This document shows, piece after piece, positions 1-10,615 of a stretch of 64,000 nt of DNA; the first letter of the stretch is position 1; the number at the start of each line of letters is the position of its first letter. Origin of the DNA: Papilionanthe hookeriana x Papilionanthe teres (Eukaryota; Streptophyta; Magnoliopsida; Asparagales; Orchidaceae); assembly GCA_022702705.1 (NCBI GenBank), contig CM040426.1:75351306-75415305 (forward strand). Reading direction: 5' to 3'. A program made the position numbers and the translations under genes. The notes under the pieces were generated by a model. That model did no database searches, had not been told where the DNA came from, and was given only the letters and a program-made list of their open reading frames with translations.

Positions 1-2059
1 GATTTGATGTGAAACTATTTCACTTTTTATATATTACATTAAATATTTATTTCTTAATTTATTGTTATTTTTTTATAAAAGGATTTTTCCTTATCTTTTA
101 TTGACCATACTTATGTAGTTAATATAATTGATCTGTATATATTTTCATTTGTTGTAAAATTATTGTACTAATTATATATTTAATTAACTTTCATATTGAC
201 ATAAATGTCACACATTTGTGATATTATATAAAAAAATATCACTATTATTACTTTTTAAAAGTGAAATATACATTTTTATGCATAAATGTGAGCTACAGTT
301 AAAATTGTATGTGATTTTGCTATTAAATTTTACAGATCGATTACTGCATCCATACGCTGTAAAAACATTCTTCCTGTAAAAAGTAAGAAACAAATGTCGA
401 TATGATACAAACCCTTTTGTTGTCCCTGCTTCGTGGGTGGTTCTCCTCAGTGGGTGTCGATTAGCTCATTTAGTTATAAATGAAGCATGAGAGATTTTAT
501 TCTTATGTCGATATGTGATAGTTGGTTAGTTCCAACAACTCAAACTAGTGTCTTCGGAAGCTATAATCCATATGTGCAAAAAAAAAGGTCCCTCCATTAG
601 TCCCTGAGCAAGGTCAACGTAAGCGGACATAGGTTTTAGCTCTTGAATCTCTCACATCTCCTTCTGAAAATGGGTGATGAAGCCGCGAAGGATTTCACCC
701 AAACCCTGATGAAGCTGTAGCAAAGCATGTGAAATATTCTAAGGTTTGTTACTGACGAACTAGGCGACAGACATTTATCTGAAATTTGCAAATGATGTGA
801 TTACTCCCGACAATAATCCATTGAACCACCTTAGTATCACATATTTTAGCATGGTGAAAATGACTTAAAATTCATGGAATCATTGATCCTTAGAAGGCAT
901 ACTATTGACTCAAAAGAAGTGATGTGGTATGTCGGCTCTATTCACCCGTGTAAGATTCCAGTGTCTGGATCTTGAATCGTTATGAGTGATCAACATTGGA
1001 ACTTTGTCGGGAGAATGCATTTTTAGGCTTGCGCAACACTTCAGTATACTTGACTAGATTGTGATTGATTGGTATTGACCCAACACGGTCAATGTGCTGG
1101 GTGTCGTCCATCTCCAAGTTTGGGGTCTCTCTTATCTTTTAGTGTCAAAGCTACGTGTCAAAGGTCGTTGATCTTGCACCCAAGTCAGCACACCTAATTT
1201 GATCATCCCAAGCATTTCATATTTTAGCTATTGGATCTTTTAGACGACAAACTCCCGAGTACACTATGTTATTATCAATCTTCCTGTTATGAGGTCATTG
1301 TCCTCTCATTGCTCGTCTTCTTATTGGTGGCATGATTTATTCTTGCAACATTTTTTAGAATGTTGAATCCAAAAAAGTTCATGAATAGCACTCAAGAAAT
1401 AGAACTTAAGAGAAGAAAGAAAAATAAAATATAGGGAGAGATCATTTCACTATTGGAGCTATATTCTCTCAAATGAATAGTAAAAAAGGATAGAGCCTTC
1501 TACAATAAATGCTTCCACTCTTTGTAGGGGATTTAATACAATTGTAATATTACATTTTCACCCTCATTTGGATTGGGATTACACAGAGTATTTTTGGTAC
1601 TTTATAAGTCACGAGTCATCGTTTAGTTATTTCTTAGCTCGATCATCTCAGCTTAGCTTGTTTGATCATCCTGATCAGTAGGGCTTGATCGACTCAGCTT
1701 GCTCGGTTGATCATGGTGGTCCCAAATGGCGAGAAGTTTTTTAGCCTCTGCCGGGTGGTCGAAGATGTTTCACGGAACAGGCCCTTCCCATGGATGGGGC
1801 TCTTCTATGGGATAAGCTTTTGTATTGACGTTACCTAGGTTAAATATTTGGACATCCATTTGATGAGCTTCTATATGATTTGTTTGGTTGGTACCGGTTG
1901 GCCATCCTTAAGTCAGTTTTTGACCAAGTCAGCTTGGCCTCATTTGCTTGATGGGTCCTGCAATCTCCTTACAAGGGACATTCCTTTATCATGTCTCTTC
2001 ATTTTGGACTGTTGAATCCCTCTAAGATATGCACTTATTTACATATCAAATATCTTAAC
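1..2059. other. Intergenic, repeat-derived, no gene seen
   Basis: No reading frame here has gene-like features. About 195-325 is a diverged internal piece of the foldback MITE family described at 5735-5956. Positions 1385-1740 resemble 45540-45850 in order and wording (a stretch that thins to a TATA-like segment, then 'attacattttcaccctc', then repeats rich in gctcgatc/gactcagctt), which suggests two old LTR-type remnants. The rest, 420-1350 and 1750-2050, is non-coding sequence that I do not recognise. Confidence 0.4.
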
Positions 2060-2069
2060 ATTGACTTTT

Positions 2070-2292
2070 GAGTAAAGCGTCAAAACAGTCCATGACTATT
2101 TACATTGAGCCGTTTTAGTCCCACGCTTTATTAAAATGCCTAAATAGTCCTTGCATATTTTGAAATTAAGCTATAATAGTCTTCCACAAGAGTAGTTCAA
2201 TCCCAATTTAAAGACCATTTTGGCTTTTCTATAACGTCTTCGACCAAAATGATTCATCTAAATAGTCAGAAACTATTTTGATGCTTTACACC
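2070..2292. mobile_element. Mutator-like MITE with 10-bp near-perfect TSD
   Basis: The ends are inverted repeats of about 33 bp: the left end reads GAGTAAAGCGTCAAAACAGT and the reverse complement of the right end reads GGTGTAAAGCATCAAAATAG, and both continue to GACTATTTA. The flanks are attgactttt (2060-2069) and attaactttt (2293-2302), a 10-bp duplication with one mismatch, which suits Mutator-type elements. No coding capacity. A decayed relative lies at about 10494-10615. Confidence 0.75.
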
Positions 2293-2302
2293 ATTAACTT
2301 TT

Positions 2303-2440
2303 ATGGTTACACACCACCCAAATATTTCACATCAAAAAATTTATTATTTTAACACCTAAAAAACATGAAATACATATTTTCATTTTTCATGCATAGGTAC
2401 AAAATTAAAGTTTTAGGTGTTAGATATGTAACTGCATAGG
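2303..2440. mobile_element. Foldback MITE family A, partial copy
   Basis: It matches the inner part and one end of family A: an ATTTGGGTGG-like terminus in antisense, the GATGTGAAAT core in antisense, 'ttcatgcataggta', and a right end 'ttaggtgttagatatgtaa'. It abuts the Mutator-like MITE on its left, so one may have inserted next to or into the other. Confidence 0.6.
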
Positions 2441-2766
2441 AGTTGAGCGGAAATCATATAAATTTTGCTGCATAAATTTAAATTTACAATTTCTATAAAT
2501 AGACATGTGAAATCACAATTTTATACGCCTCAAGTTCCATCTGTTCATCTCTAGTTTCGAACCTCTTCACGCTTCATTTTTCTCTTTCTTTACAATTTTA
2601 TCCTTAATCTAAAATGTTGATGGACAGTCAATGAATCAGAAATTTTAGTTCATTCTATTTTATTTTCCATATAATTTTTATGAAAAAAAAAAAAGGCAAA
2701 CCATCCGTAACGAAGGGACAAGACCAAAAAAAAGTTAAATGAATTTGCTAGTTAATAATCTGAATT

Positions 2767-3053
2767 TAGGGGTGTAAACGCTCGTGTTCGGCTCGTTTAT
2801 ATTACGAGCCCAAAAAGTGTGTTCGTGTTCGGCTCGTTTGCTTAGCGAGCCAAACACGAGCTGTTCACGAGTAAAGAATCGTTTTGACAATCCTAATTAC
2901 GTAACCATAAGATGTTAAGGATTGATACAATATTTAAGAATTATTATTCATATTAAAACATCATTTGAATCTAATTTAATACTTTTATTATAGTTACTTA
3001 ATTAATAATTTTAATTGATTATAAATCTTTAAATTTAAAAAAAAATACTACTC

Positions 3054-3091
<38 letters not shown>

Positions 3092-3260
3092 GATGAATAG
3101 TATTTCGAGTTAAAACAAGCGAGGACACGAACGAACAAATCTTTGTTCGTGTTGAGGCTCGTTAAAGAACTGTTAAGCTTAGCGAAGCAATGAACATCGA
3201 GCTTGCTAACGAGACGAGCATGCATTTGTTCGCGAACAACGAGCGCTTTTGACAGCCCTA
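2767..3260. mobile_element. hAT-type MITE with perfect 8-bp TSD TCTGAATT
   Basis: The element begins TAGGGGTGTAAACGCTCG and ends CGCTTTTGACAGCCCTA, so the TAGGG ends are inverted. It is flanked by TCTGAATT at 2759-2766 and again at 3261-3268, a perfect 8-bp duplication as made by hAT transposases. Both sides carry GCTCGTGTTCGGCTCGTTT-type subterminal repeats, and the AT-rich middle holds a (TA)n run at about 3058-3087. Non-coding, so it depends on a transposase elsewhere. A sister copy lies at 9895-10318. Confidence 0.9.
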
Positions 3261-3424
3261 TCTGAATTGAAGTGAAATTATTTCACTTTTTATATAACTA
3301 TTAATTAATTAATTTATTTATTTATTAAGAAAAGAATTTCTCCTTATAATTAATCTGTACATACTTTCATTTGGTGTAAAATTATTGTAGTTATTATATA
3401 ATGAATTAATTTTTTTTTTCTTTT

Positions 3425-3985
3425 GGGATTTATACTACACATTTGTTATATATTTACATTGCTAACACCTATACTTTCATATTTACATAAATGTCACTAA
3501 CATTTTTGACATTATATAAAAACGTCATTATTATTAATTTTCTAAAAGTGAAATACATTTTTTCATGCATAACTTTTAACTCCCAGTGTTATAAATATAA
3601 ATATCAAATTTTAGAAGTTAGAAATGTAATTAAAAATTGTGTGGTCGCGGAGATTAGTTCTGTAAGCTTTAATTTTAATAGAAAGATTTACATACATACC
3701 ACTCAATCCCTATATATTTACATATCTAACACCTATATTTCAATTTTTATATACAAACCCCCTCACCTTTTCATTTATTTCACTTTATAAAATTTAAAAG
3801 AAGACTTAACTACCTATGTATTTACATATCTAACACCTAAACATCAATTTTTACGTACAAGCCACCTTACGCGTATATTTCACTTCTTAAAATTTAAAAT
3901 GACGATATATTTTATATGATATGAAAGACTTGGGTGGTACGAATGTAAAAAAGCAAAGTTTATGTGCTAGATTTGTAAATACTAA
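3425..3985. mobile_element. Foldback MITE family A, two adjacent copies
   Basis: Two diverged copies lie head to tail (about 3425-3660 and 3680-3985). Both show the family landmarks: TTTACATAYSTAACACCTA near the left end, a TTTTAAAATTTAAAATGACG-like centre, and a right end with TTAGATATGTAAAT-type sequence. The second copy repeats its left end internally at about 3815-3865, as if one element had inserted into or recombined with another. Any reading frame across this stretch is MITE sequence and not a gene. Confidence 0.6.
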
Positions 3986-4103
3986 TTAATCATGACAAAA
4001 ATAAGATATTGCATTGGTGCCCATTAAGAGAGCAACATGGCCGTCAAGAAATGAGAAGATGAGCTAAGTTTAAATAGTTTATTGGGAGTAAAGTCCTGAA
4101 ATC

Positions 4104-4294
4104 GAGCCATTATTCCACACGGAGTCCGCACGCAGCTCCTCTGATACCCATTCAATACTCTCCCAATACCCATCCAATACTCTCCTAATAGCCAATACCC
4201 ATACCCAATAACCAATACCCTGTCAATACCCTCCCGATACCTTTAAAATCCGCACCCAGCGCTGGGTACGTGCTCATGATGGAATAATTTGCCC
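4104..4294. mobile_element. MITE with 9-bp TSD and internal CCAATACCC repeats
   Basis: The ends are inverted (GAGCCATTATTCCA on the left; GGGCAAATTATTCCATCA is the reverse complement of the right end). CCTGAAATC occurs directly outside both ends, at 4095-4103 and 4295-4303, a perfect 9-bp duplication typical of Mutator-like elements. The interior (about 4135-4255) is a degenerate array of CCAATACCC units. Related ends occur at 62906-63028, and similar internal arrays at 15630-15850. Confidence 0.8.
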
Positions 4295-4661
4295 CCTGAA
4301 ATCATACATGATTTGCAATTAAATTTTGCAGATTGATTATTGCATCCATACACTGTAAAGACATTCTTCCCCTGTAAAAAGTAGGAAACAAATGTCCATC
4401 CGCCCCACAACTTTAGTGTACATATAAGACCTGCAAAATAATCAAAATTCACCAATATTAATAGTGATGCATAAGCATGCAATCACTTTCATGAAAAATG
4501 TACAGAAATATATCACCACAATGGCTTCACATTTATGTTACCTTAATGTTACTTTACTAGTACTCTAGTTCTAATAAATGCTTATTAGTATTAGAGGGAG
4601 TACATATATGACTCATTTGATGTTACCTTATAAAAGCAGGAGAATTTTGCCTTTATCTCCA

Positions 4662-5689
4662 TTAATCCGATACTGAAACCCTGACTGGCTTCAATAATAT
4701 GCTGAAAGCATTTCTCATATGGTAAAATCCCATTATAAAAATTCCTATAACATAGAGGAAGCTGAGTTGCAGCTTTTCAATGAAGTTATAGGTGGTTTGT
4801 AGATGGCTTTCTCTATTTGAGGTGATGAAGTCCAAGATGATCATAGGCCTCCTCAAAACATGCCAACCTGTTCAAAATGCGAGTTAAGTTTTACTGGGAG
4901 GAAGATGACTGAAAGCATCTAGGGGCATTTACATACATACCAACCATACTTATGTATTTACATATATCTAACACAACATTTTATACCACTCAAATCATCC
5001 GTATCACGTCAACAATACAGCTATTTGAACTTTTAAAAGGTGAAATACAACTTTTCGTGCATAGGTAAGATGACTTAAAAGTAAAATTGAAGTTTAGGTT
5101 ATATGTGTAAGTATACAAGAATTGAGGGGTATGCATGTAAGGATTTGCAGTACCGCATTTAATTGATTCAACCATCGGAAAATTTGACCATTCTTCTATT
5201 AAGGTCTTTGTTTTAGTTGCTTCTATCAACTCCATTAAAGCTGCATTGACCTGCATGTTCAAAAACTCAAATATTTGGCTTGTAAATAGATTCAAATACA
5301 TTTCTAGCTTCTGACCATTTGAAAGCAACGGGCAAATTTTCAACCCATTTGCTTTTTCAATCTCTTCATTAATTCCCAAGAAAAAAAGTGTTTTTCTTAG
5401 TAAAAAATAGGTGATAGTAATTTTTGATAGATGATGCAAATAAAATTTGAGACTGGACTGGTTGAATCCAACCTGAGGCAAGGTCAAATCATACCTCTTC
5501 TGGTCTTTCATGGCTCACTAAATGACCACCATGGAGTTCTACCATTCTTGCAGCTGGTTGAAGCTTCTCTGCAAGTTTCCTTGCATGATATAACTGGGCA
5601 ATAACATCATGCCTACAAAAATTAAGTAAAACAGATTGGTTTCCTGCCACCTTTAGCACTCAAAAACACAGAGCTGAGAGAGACAGAGA

Positions 5690-5724
<35 letters not shown>

Positions 5725-8453
5725 TAGGAAGATCTACATACATACCACTCAAATCGCATGTATTTACATATCAAACAACTAAACTTCAATTTTTACATGC
5801 ATGCCACCTTACCTATGCATGAAAAGGTGCCTTCACTTCTCCAAAGTTAAAATGACGGCATTTTTGATGTGATATGAAAAATATTAATGCAAAAAATAAA
5901 GTGTAGATGCGAGGTATGTAAATACATAGTAATTGGGTGGCTATACATGTAAATGCCCCACAATAGTAACCTGCCATGGATGACCAATATCAGGAATCCT
6001 TCAGAAAGGATTGCATCAAGCTCTTTTGATGTCAACTTGTGATTCCAGCATGCATGAACTTGCCCCTCAAACCCTTCTTTACATTGCATTCCAGTTGATG
6101 ATATTGCTTCAACATATCTCTGATTAAATTGTAGTTCAAAAAATAACGTTAACACACAAGCCTGTGAAGCTAACTGTGCAAGCATTATCCTCTATAATGC
6201 CCTGAAAAGCTCAGGTATGAGCATGTAATTTGAGAAGAAAATTCAGGCAATAAGACCATTCAAACTCAGGTTTTACTCTGAATGTTTTTTCAGATAAAGA
6301 AGCGAAAGAAAGCTTGGAATTGAGAACTTATCAAAATAGATTATAAATCCCATACTTGATGAAGAACTTTTCTTCTTGTACTTAATCCAACATATTCATC
6401 AAGATATTCCTGCAGAAGGACCAAATTTGAGTTTTTTAATCTTTCAATTAAAAAAAATTATGCAAAAGGGAAGGAGAAAAGTATCTCATCACTATCTCCT
6501 AATGCAAGTGCAAAACCTATACTCAAAGCAAGTGGACTTTTTTATCAAAACTTCAAATGTTTTCTCAAGAAAAATAATTGTCATGCAACTTTTACATTAA
6601 CATCATTCAGTTTCATAAAATGTCACAAATTTGGAGCATATGTTTTGCACTTTTGATACATTTTGCAATAAGAGTTCTTCATATAATCTCTTTTTGAGTA
6701 AAAATTTGTTCTTGTATTTAAATTGTGGAAAGAGTTTAACAGAAATTGACATATAATTGCCTTGGTATAATGCATTTCCAGGTCAACGGCAGCTCTCTCC
6801 TGTGGAGTCTTTGCTCTTAGGAAACGAAATACAATGGATATAATCTTACGGTCAACCTGTTAGAAGAAAAGGAGTAAAACACAATGTTTGTAGTCAGCTT
6901 GAACAAAATATAGAACTCTACAAGTCACGGCATATGTTTTCTTAAAAGAAAATATAAACTTAATAAGTGTCAAAGATGCTGCATATGTTTTTCAAAAGGA
7001 AAAATATCAAGGAACTTTACGTGCGTAACACACAATTCCTATGTATTTACATATCTAACAGGTAAAGTTCAATATATACATTTGTTACACTTTGGCATTA
7101 AAAATATATGAATGAAAAGGTCTATTTCTCTTTTAAAATGTTAGAGAAGTTGTTATCTTTCATGTGATGATAAAGATTCGAGTCTTATGTATGTAAAAAT
7201 TGAAGTTGTGGTGTTAGATATGTAAAAATCAAGTCTTCTCATCTTGTCACCACGACCTTATATAGTTACAAGTGCAGAGCAAACATCTAAGCAACAATTC
7301 ATAGGTTTCTTGCACATCCATCGATCATTCTCCTCTTTATCAGCATAAAACTAGCTACTTCTCAGAACCATCATAGGTAAACATTACAAAAAAGCCTAAT
7401 TTACAGTCACATAAGAAAAAGCGATGTAAATTTCCATGTGCAAATTTGCAATTAAGTCCTCTGTTTCATAAAAATATACCTTTGGAAAGCACTCAAATCC
7501 TCCACCTGTTGCATTAAGCAAAGCCAATGAAAGTAATCTTTCTGGCGCCATTGCTGCCAACTTGCAAGCTATCATAGCACCTGTTTTCCAATATCATAAA
7601 GAAAACTCAACATTTACATTTCTCGAAAACAAAAAAGAATAGAAGAAAACAAAGCAAAAGCATACTGTGCCAAAGTACTCCAATCAAATTATACCAAAAC
7701 CTATTTTGTAGCCAAATCTAGATTAATTAAACAACTAACTAAAACTAAAAGTAAAATGGAAAGAGGAAATCAGAGAAAGAAGAATCAGCTCACCCATTGA
7801 GTGACCGAAAACATGAGCTTTCTTCCATCCCAAATGGTCCAGCAAAGCCAAGGCATCCCTGGCCATGATAGCCGTTCTGCAAACCATTCATAACAGTAAC
7901 TCATTTTCCAATATCATAACAAATGATCTAAGAAAATTTCACCCCCAATTTCTTGCAGTGACAAAATCTCTCAAAGGACTAATATCTTCAGTAGATAGAT
8001 TAAAGACGAGGGAGGAGAAAATGAGAATCTCACGAGTACTCCGATTTCTTTAAAGGGATAGAGCTCCGGCCCATCCCGCGGTTATCGAAGCAGCACACCT
8101 CGATCCCATCAGCGGCCTCCCCCTTCTCGTCGAAACAAACACCCGTGGACTCAGCCGGCATCGCCTCCTCCTCATCGTTTGGCTCACAAACGCCCGTCAG
8201 TCCCTTAATCTGCGGACCCCAAGCCTCGTGCGTTGCAGCTAGACCTAACAAAATCAAAAACCCCCAACCCATATCCTCTTCAGAAAACGAGATCCCTAAT
8301 TCCTATCCTCCAACGAACGAAGAAATTCCAATAAAGATTACCGATAATGAGAAGGATTTTGGTGCCACCGCGACCGAATCTCCGATAGAAAATTTTCGTC
8401 CCGATTCCACCATCCTCCGGCGATCTCTCCCTGCTAACGTTGCAGTAAGGCAT
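4662..8453 (-). CDS. Alpha/beta-hydrolase fold protein, ten exons
   Basis: Exons, in transcript order: 8453-8342, 8244-8034, 7876-7794, 7580-7480, 6856-6761, 6409-6356, 6119-5971, 5612-5495, 5250-5154, 4867-4662. They join in frame to 408 residues. The start is the ATG of MPYCNVSRERSPEDGG. Landmarks are LLIIGLAATHEAWGPQI with FDNRGMGRSS, the nucleophile elbow GHSMG split across exons 3 and 4, the HACWNHK block with VIHGRHDV, which carries the likely acid, and the histidine in LHGGHLVSHE. A hydrophobic segment near the C-terminus (SFLYVIGIFIMGF) suggests membrane anchoring. The layout matches plant alpha/beta-hydrolase superfamily proteins; the substrate is unknown. Intron 5 has a GC donor (AAG|GCAATT); the others are GT-AG. 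Introns 4, 7 and 9 each hold a foldback MITE. The last intron (donor CG|GTACTG) is the least certain: without it the frame runs about 54 codons into MITE sequence. Confidence 0.88.
4928..5148. mobile_element. Foldback MITE family A inside last hydrolase intron
   Basis: The left end reads ATTTACATACATACCAACCA and the right end AGAATTGAGGGGTATGCATG, inverted to each other. The right end comes within about 5 bases of the splice donor at 5153. If that donor were skipped, the MITE would be translated as a C-terminal tail. Confidence 0.75.
5735..5956. mobile_element. Foldback MITE family A, reference copy (hydrolase intron 7)
   Basis: This is one of the clearest copies. The left arm runs CTACATACATACCACTCAAA, TATTTACATATCAAACA, CTAAACTTCAATTTTTACAT, and the right arm carries the same words in reverse complement (AAGTGTAGATGCGAGGTATG, TAAATACATAGTAATTGGGT, GGCTATACATGTAAAT). 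The centre holds CCTATGCATGAAAAGGTG and GACGGCATTTTTGATGTGAT. A (GA)n run at about 5690-5724 lies directly to its left. No reading frame; the class is unclear because I cannot fix the TSD. Confidence 0.8.
7015..7230. mobile_element. Foldback MITE family A (hydrolase intron 4)
   Basis: The left arm contains ACACAATTCCTATGTATTTA and CATATCTAACAGGTAAAGTT; the right arm contains TTGAAGTTGTGGTGTTAGAT followed by ATGTAAAAA. It is more diverged than the copy at 5735 and the extreme right terminus is eroded. Confidence 0.65.
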
Positions 8454-8588
8454 TTTTGTCAAAAAAATTCAATTTTAGAAAAATATCAGGAAAAACAAGA
8501 GGAAGAGAAGAGGTCAAAGAGGGGATGAGAGAAGAGGGTGTCGGCCATTCGTGGTGAATTTCAATGGCTGGTGGTCAAGAGAGAACGA

Positions 8589-8784
8589 CACGTGGAGAAA
8601 GGTTGCGGAGTGGATCCACGTCTGCAGACCGCCATGGTTGGCGGGAAGAAGAGAGTCAAACGGTGCGTCTGGTGCACTCCGGTGCGTTGAGTCCCCGCCT
8701 CCGCCTCGCGTTTTCTTCTGCTGCATCCATTCCTTATATCAGTCAAATGATTTCTCACCACGTGTCGCCTAATTCCTCCACGTG
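8589..8784. promoter_or_regulatory. Three CACGTG (G-box/ABRE-core) motifs upstream of the hydrolase
   Basis: CACGTG occurs at 8589-8594, 8759-8764 and 8779-8784, that is 136 to 331 bases upstream of the hydrolase ATG on the minus strand. The first sits in GACACGTGGA and the second in CCACGTGTCG, both close to the ABA-response element core ACGTGG/TC. The palindromes are bound by bZIP and bHLH factors in plants. Three in under 200 bases of AT-rich DNA is notable, but the regulatory role is inferred. Confidence 0.5.
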
Positions 8785-8954
8785 AATATTATGCTTCATG
8801 ACTAGGATGAAGCATTGTTGATCTAGTGAGATAACCCAATTGACACTGTTCAACAATTTTAAGAAGGTATTTGTGGATCATATCTAGTGAATAGGTGTTG
8901 TAGAAAGATAAGAGGATGTGAAAATGAAAAATTTGTTAATTTGGATGATAGGAT

Positions 8955-9410
8955 TGATGCGTGCTAAAAAATTCACGGCAGTAGAGTAATATATTATCTT
9001 CTTAGCGTGGTACGAAGATTCAACGCATATTCAAAAGAGAGAATAATTAGTAGTGTCACCATAAGTTTTTATATGGAAAACATGTAAAAAAAATACGAGG
9101 TTTAGCCCAACTGGAGAGTTCTACTATAAAATGATGATTATATTTATTACAACTTATCCTACATGTGGGAAATAATTACAAAGTCTGCTAACGCGAACGA
9201 TCTCGTTATAATAAATAGGAGGTCTTTGGTTGGTGATGGTTGACAATGGTAGAAGTGATGTTGTACTTCAACACCTTCTCAAAGCTTCAAGCAATTCCTT
9301 GGATCTCAAGTTCTTTCCTCCTACCTCTGATGTGGGACTCTATTTACAAAGTTTCAGGTGTAATTAATGCAGAAATATGAATCATTTTGATCGGATAATC
9401 CGAAGATCTG
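8955..9410. repeat. Dispersed repeat, LTR-like; related to 11205-11420 and 49460-49815
   Basis: GGCAGTAGAGTAATATATTA and TCTTAGCGTGGTA are matched by GGCGGTAGAGTAATGGATTA and TCTTAGCATTGTA near 49490. 'gtggtgctctatttata' and 'gtagaaatatgaatc' near 11330-11375 match 'gtgggactctatttaca' and 'gcagaaatatgaatc' near 9330-9380. The three seem to be old copies of one long repeat. No gene lies in the surrounding 8790-9894. Confidence 0.5.
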
Positions 9411-9894
9411 CGCTTTGCTAGACTTATTTGTTTGCTTTTGATATTTAGCATTTTGCTGAGTAATTTTTCTTATTAATTATTTTATGTAACGCCCGAAACT
9501 CTTTCACTCTAATCTCTGCATTAGCACTAAGCTCAATGCCCAAGAATAAAATGATTTGCTTCAATGGTGTGAGGGGATTCCTCTAGTAGCATATCTCAAG
9601 GGGTTGTGCCTCATAGGCTGACTGGAGGAATGACTATATGCAAAGTCAACTTGTGGGAGATTAAATTTCACAACTTGATGTTCTTTTCCAAAAAAAAACT
9701 TGAGATCTTATTCATGACCTATGTTTATCCATTGTCCGAGTTGGAACAAGACTGGTTTATGGGTTAAGTTCTTAATTTGAATCCAATTATCCACACCAAG
9801 GTTTAGGTAAATTTTATCAACTACATTTTGTTTTAATTTCTTATTTTGTGTAGTATGGAATATATTCTGAACTAAGATAAAGGGAGCTATTGAC

Positions 9895-10318
9895 TAGGGC
9901 TGTCAAAATAGCTCGTTGTTCGCGAACAGCTCGTGTTTGACTCGAAATACTGCTCATCAGTTATCTATATATATATTGATGAGTAGCATTTGTAATAAAA
10001 CTAATTGACTACAAGACTATAAAGATTTATAATCAATTAAAAGTATTAATTAAGAAAATATAATAAAAATTATTAAATTAGATTCAAATGATGTTTTAAT
10101 ATAAACAATAATTTTTAAGTCTGGCCCCAACCCTTAACATCTTATGACTACGTGAGTAGGATTGCTAAAACAAATCTTTGTTCGTGAACAGCTCGTGTTC
10201 AACTAAGAAATCAAACGAGCTGACCACTTGAGCTCTAAATATAAACGAGTCGAACATGAGTGAGCCCAGACACGAGCTGAGCCTGGGCTCACTCGTGTTC
10301 AGCTCGTTTACACCCTTA
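9895..10318. mobile_element. hAT-type MITE with perfect 8-bp TSD CTATTGAC
   Basis: It starts TAGGGCTGTCAAAATAGCTC and ends CAGCTCGTTTACACCCTTA, so it is the family of 2767-3260 in the opposite orientation. CTATTGAC occurs at 9887-9894 and 10319-10326. It has the same GCTCGTGTT-type subterminal repeats and the same AT-rich middle, with short matches such as 'aaaacatcatttgaatctaa' in antisense. Confidence 0.9.
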
Positions 10319-10493
10319 CTATTGACCAGTGCTGGTACAAAAACATAGTTATTAGAATATAAGTCATAGTGATTAAATTACTTCATATTAGTCCCACATT
10401 GTAAACTTGCATTATATACCGAAATTATGTCACAATACAAATGATGACATGCCATTTGTCTTTACTCTCTCCATATTTCTTGCTTTTCAAAGA

Positions 10494-10615
10494 GTTAGGC
10501 GCCAAAATAGTCCCTGACTACTATAAGGGACTGTTAAAGACTATCGTGATACTTTTATAAACTCTGGGATTAAAACTGTCTCGTGTAAATTATTAAGGAT
10601 TATTTTAGTACTTTA
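10494..10615. mobile_element. Decayed Mutator-like MITE (relative of 2070-2292)
   Basis: The left end GTTAGGCGCCAAAATAGTCC and right end GGATTATTTTAGTACTTTAC are inverted relative to each other and match the ends of the 2070 element. It is shorter and no TSD can be read. Confidence 0.5.

Noticed and set aside
8145..8785. Several overlapping frames on both strands over the hydrolase 5' end
   Set aside because: They are shadows of exons 1-2 or run through the promoter. Only the minus-strand exons show conserved hydrolase sequence.
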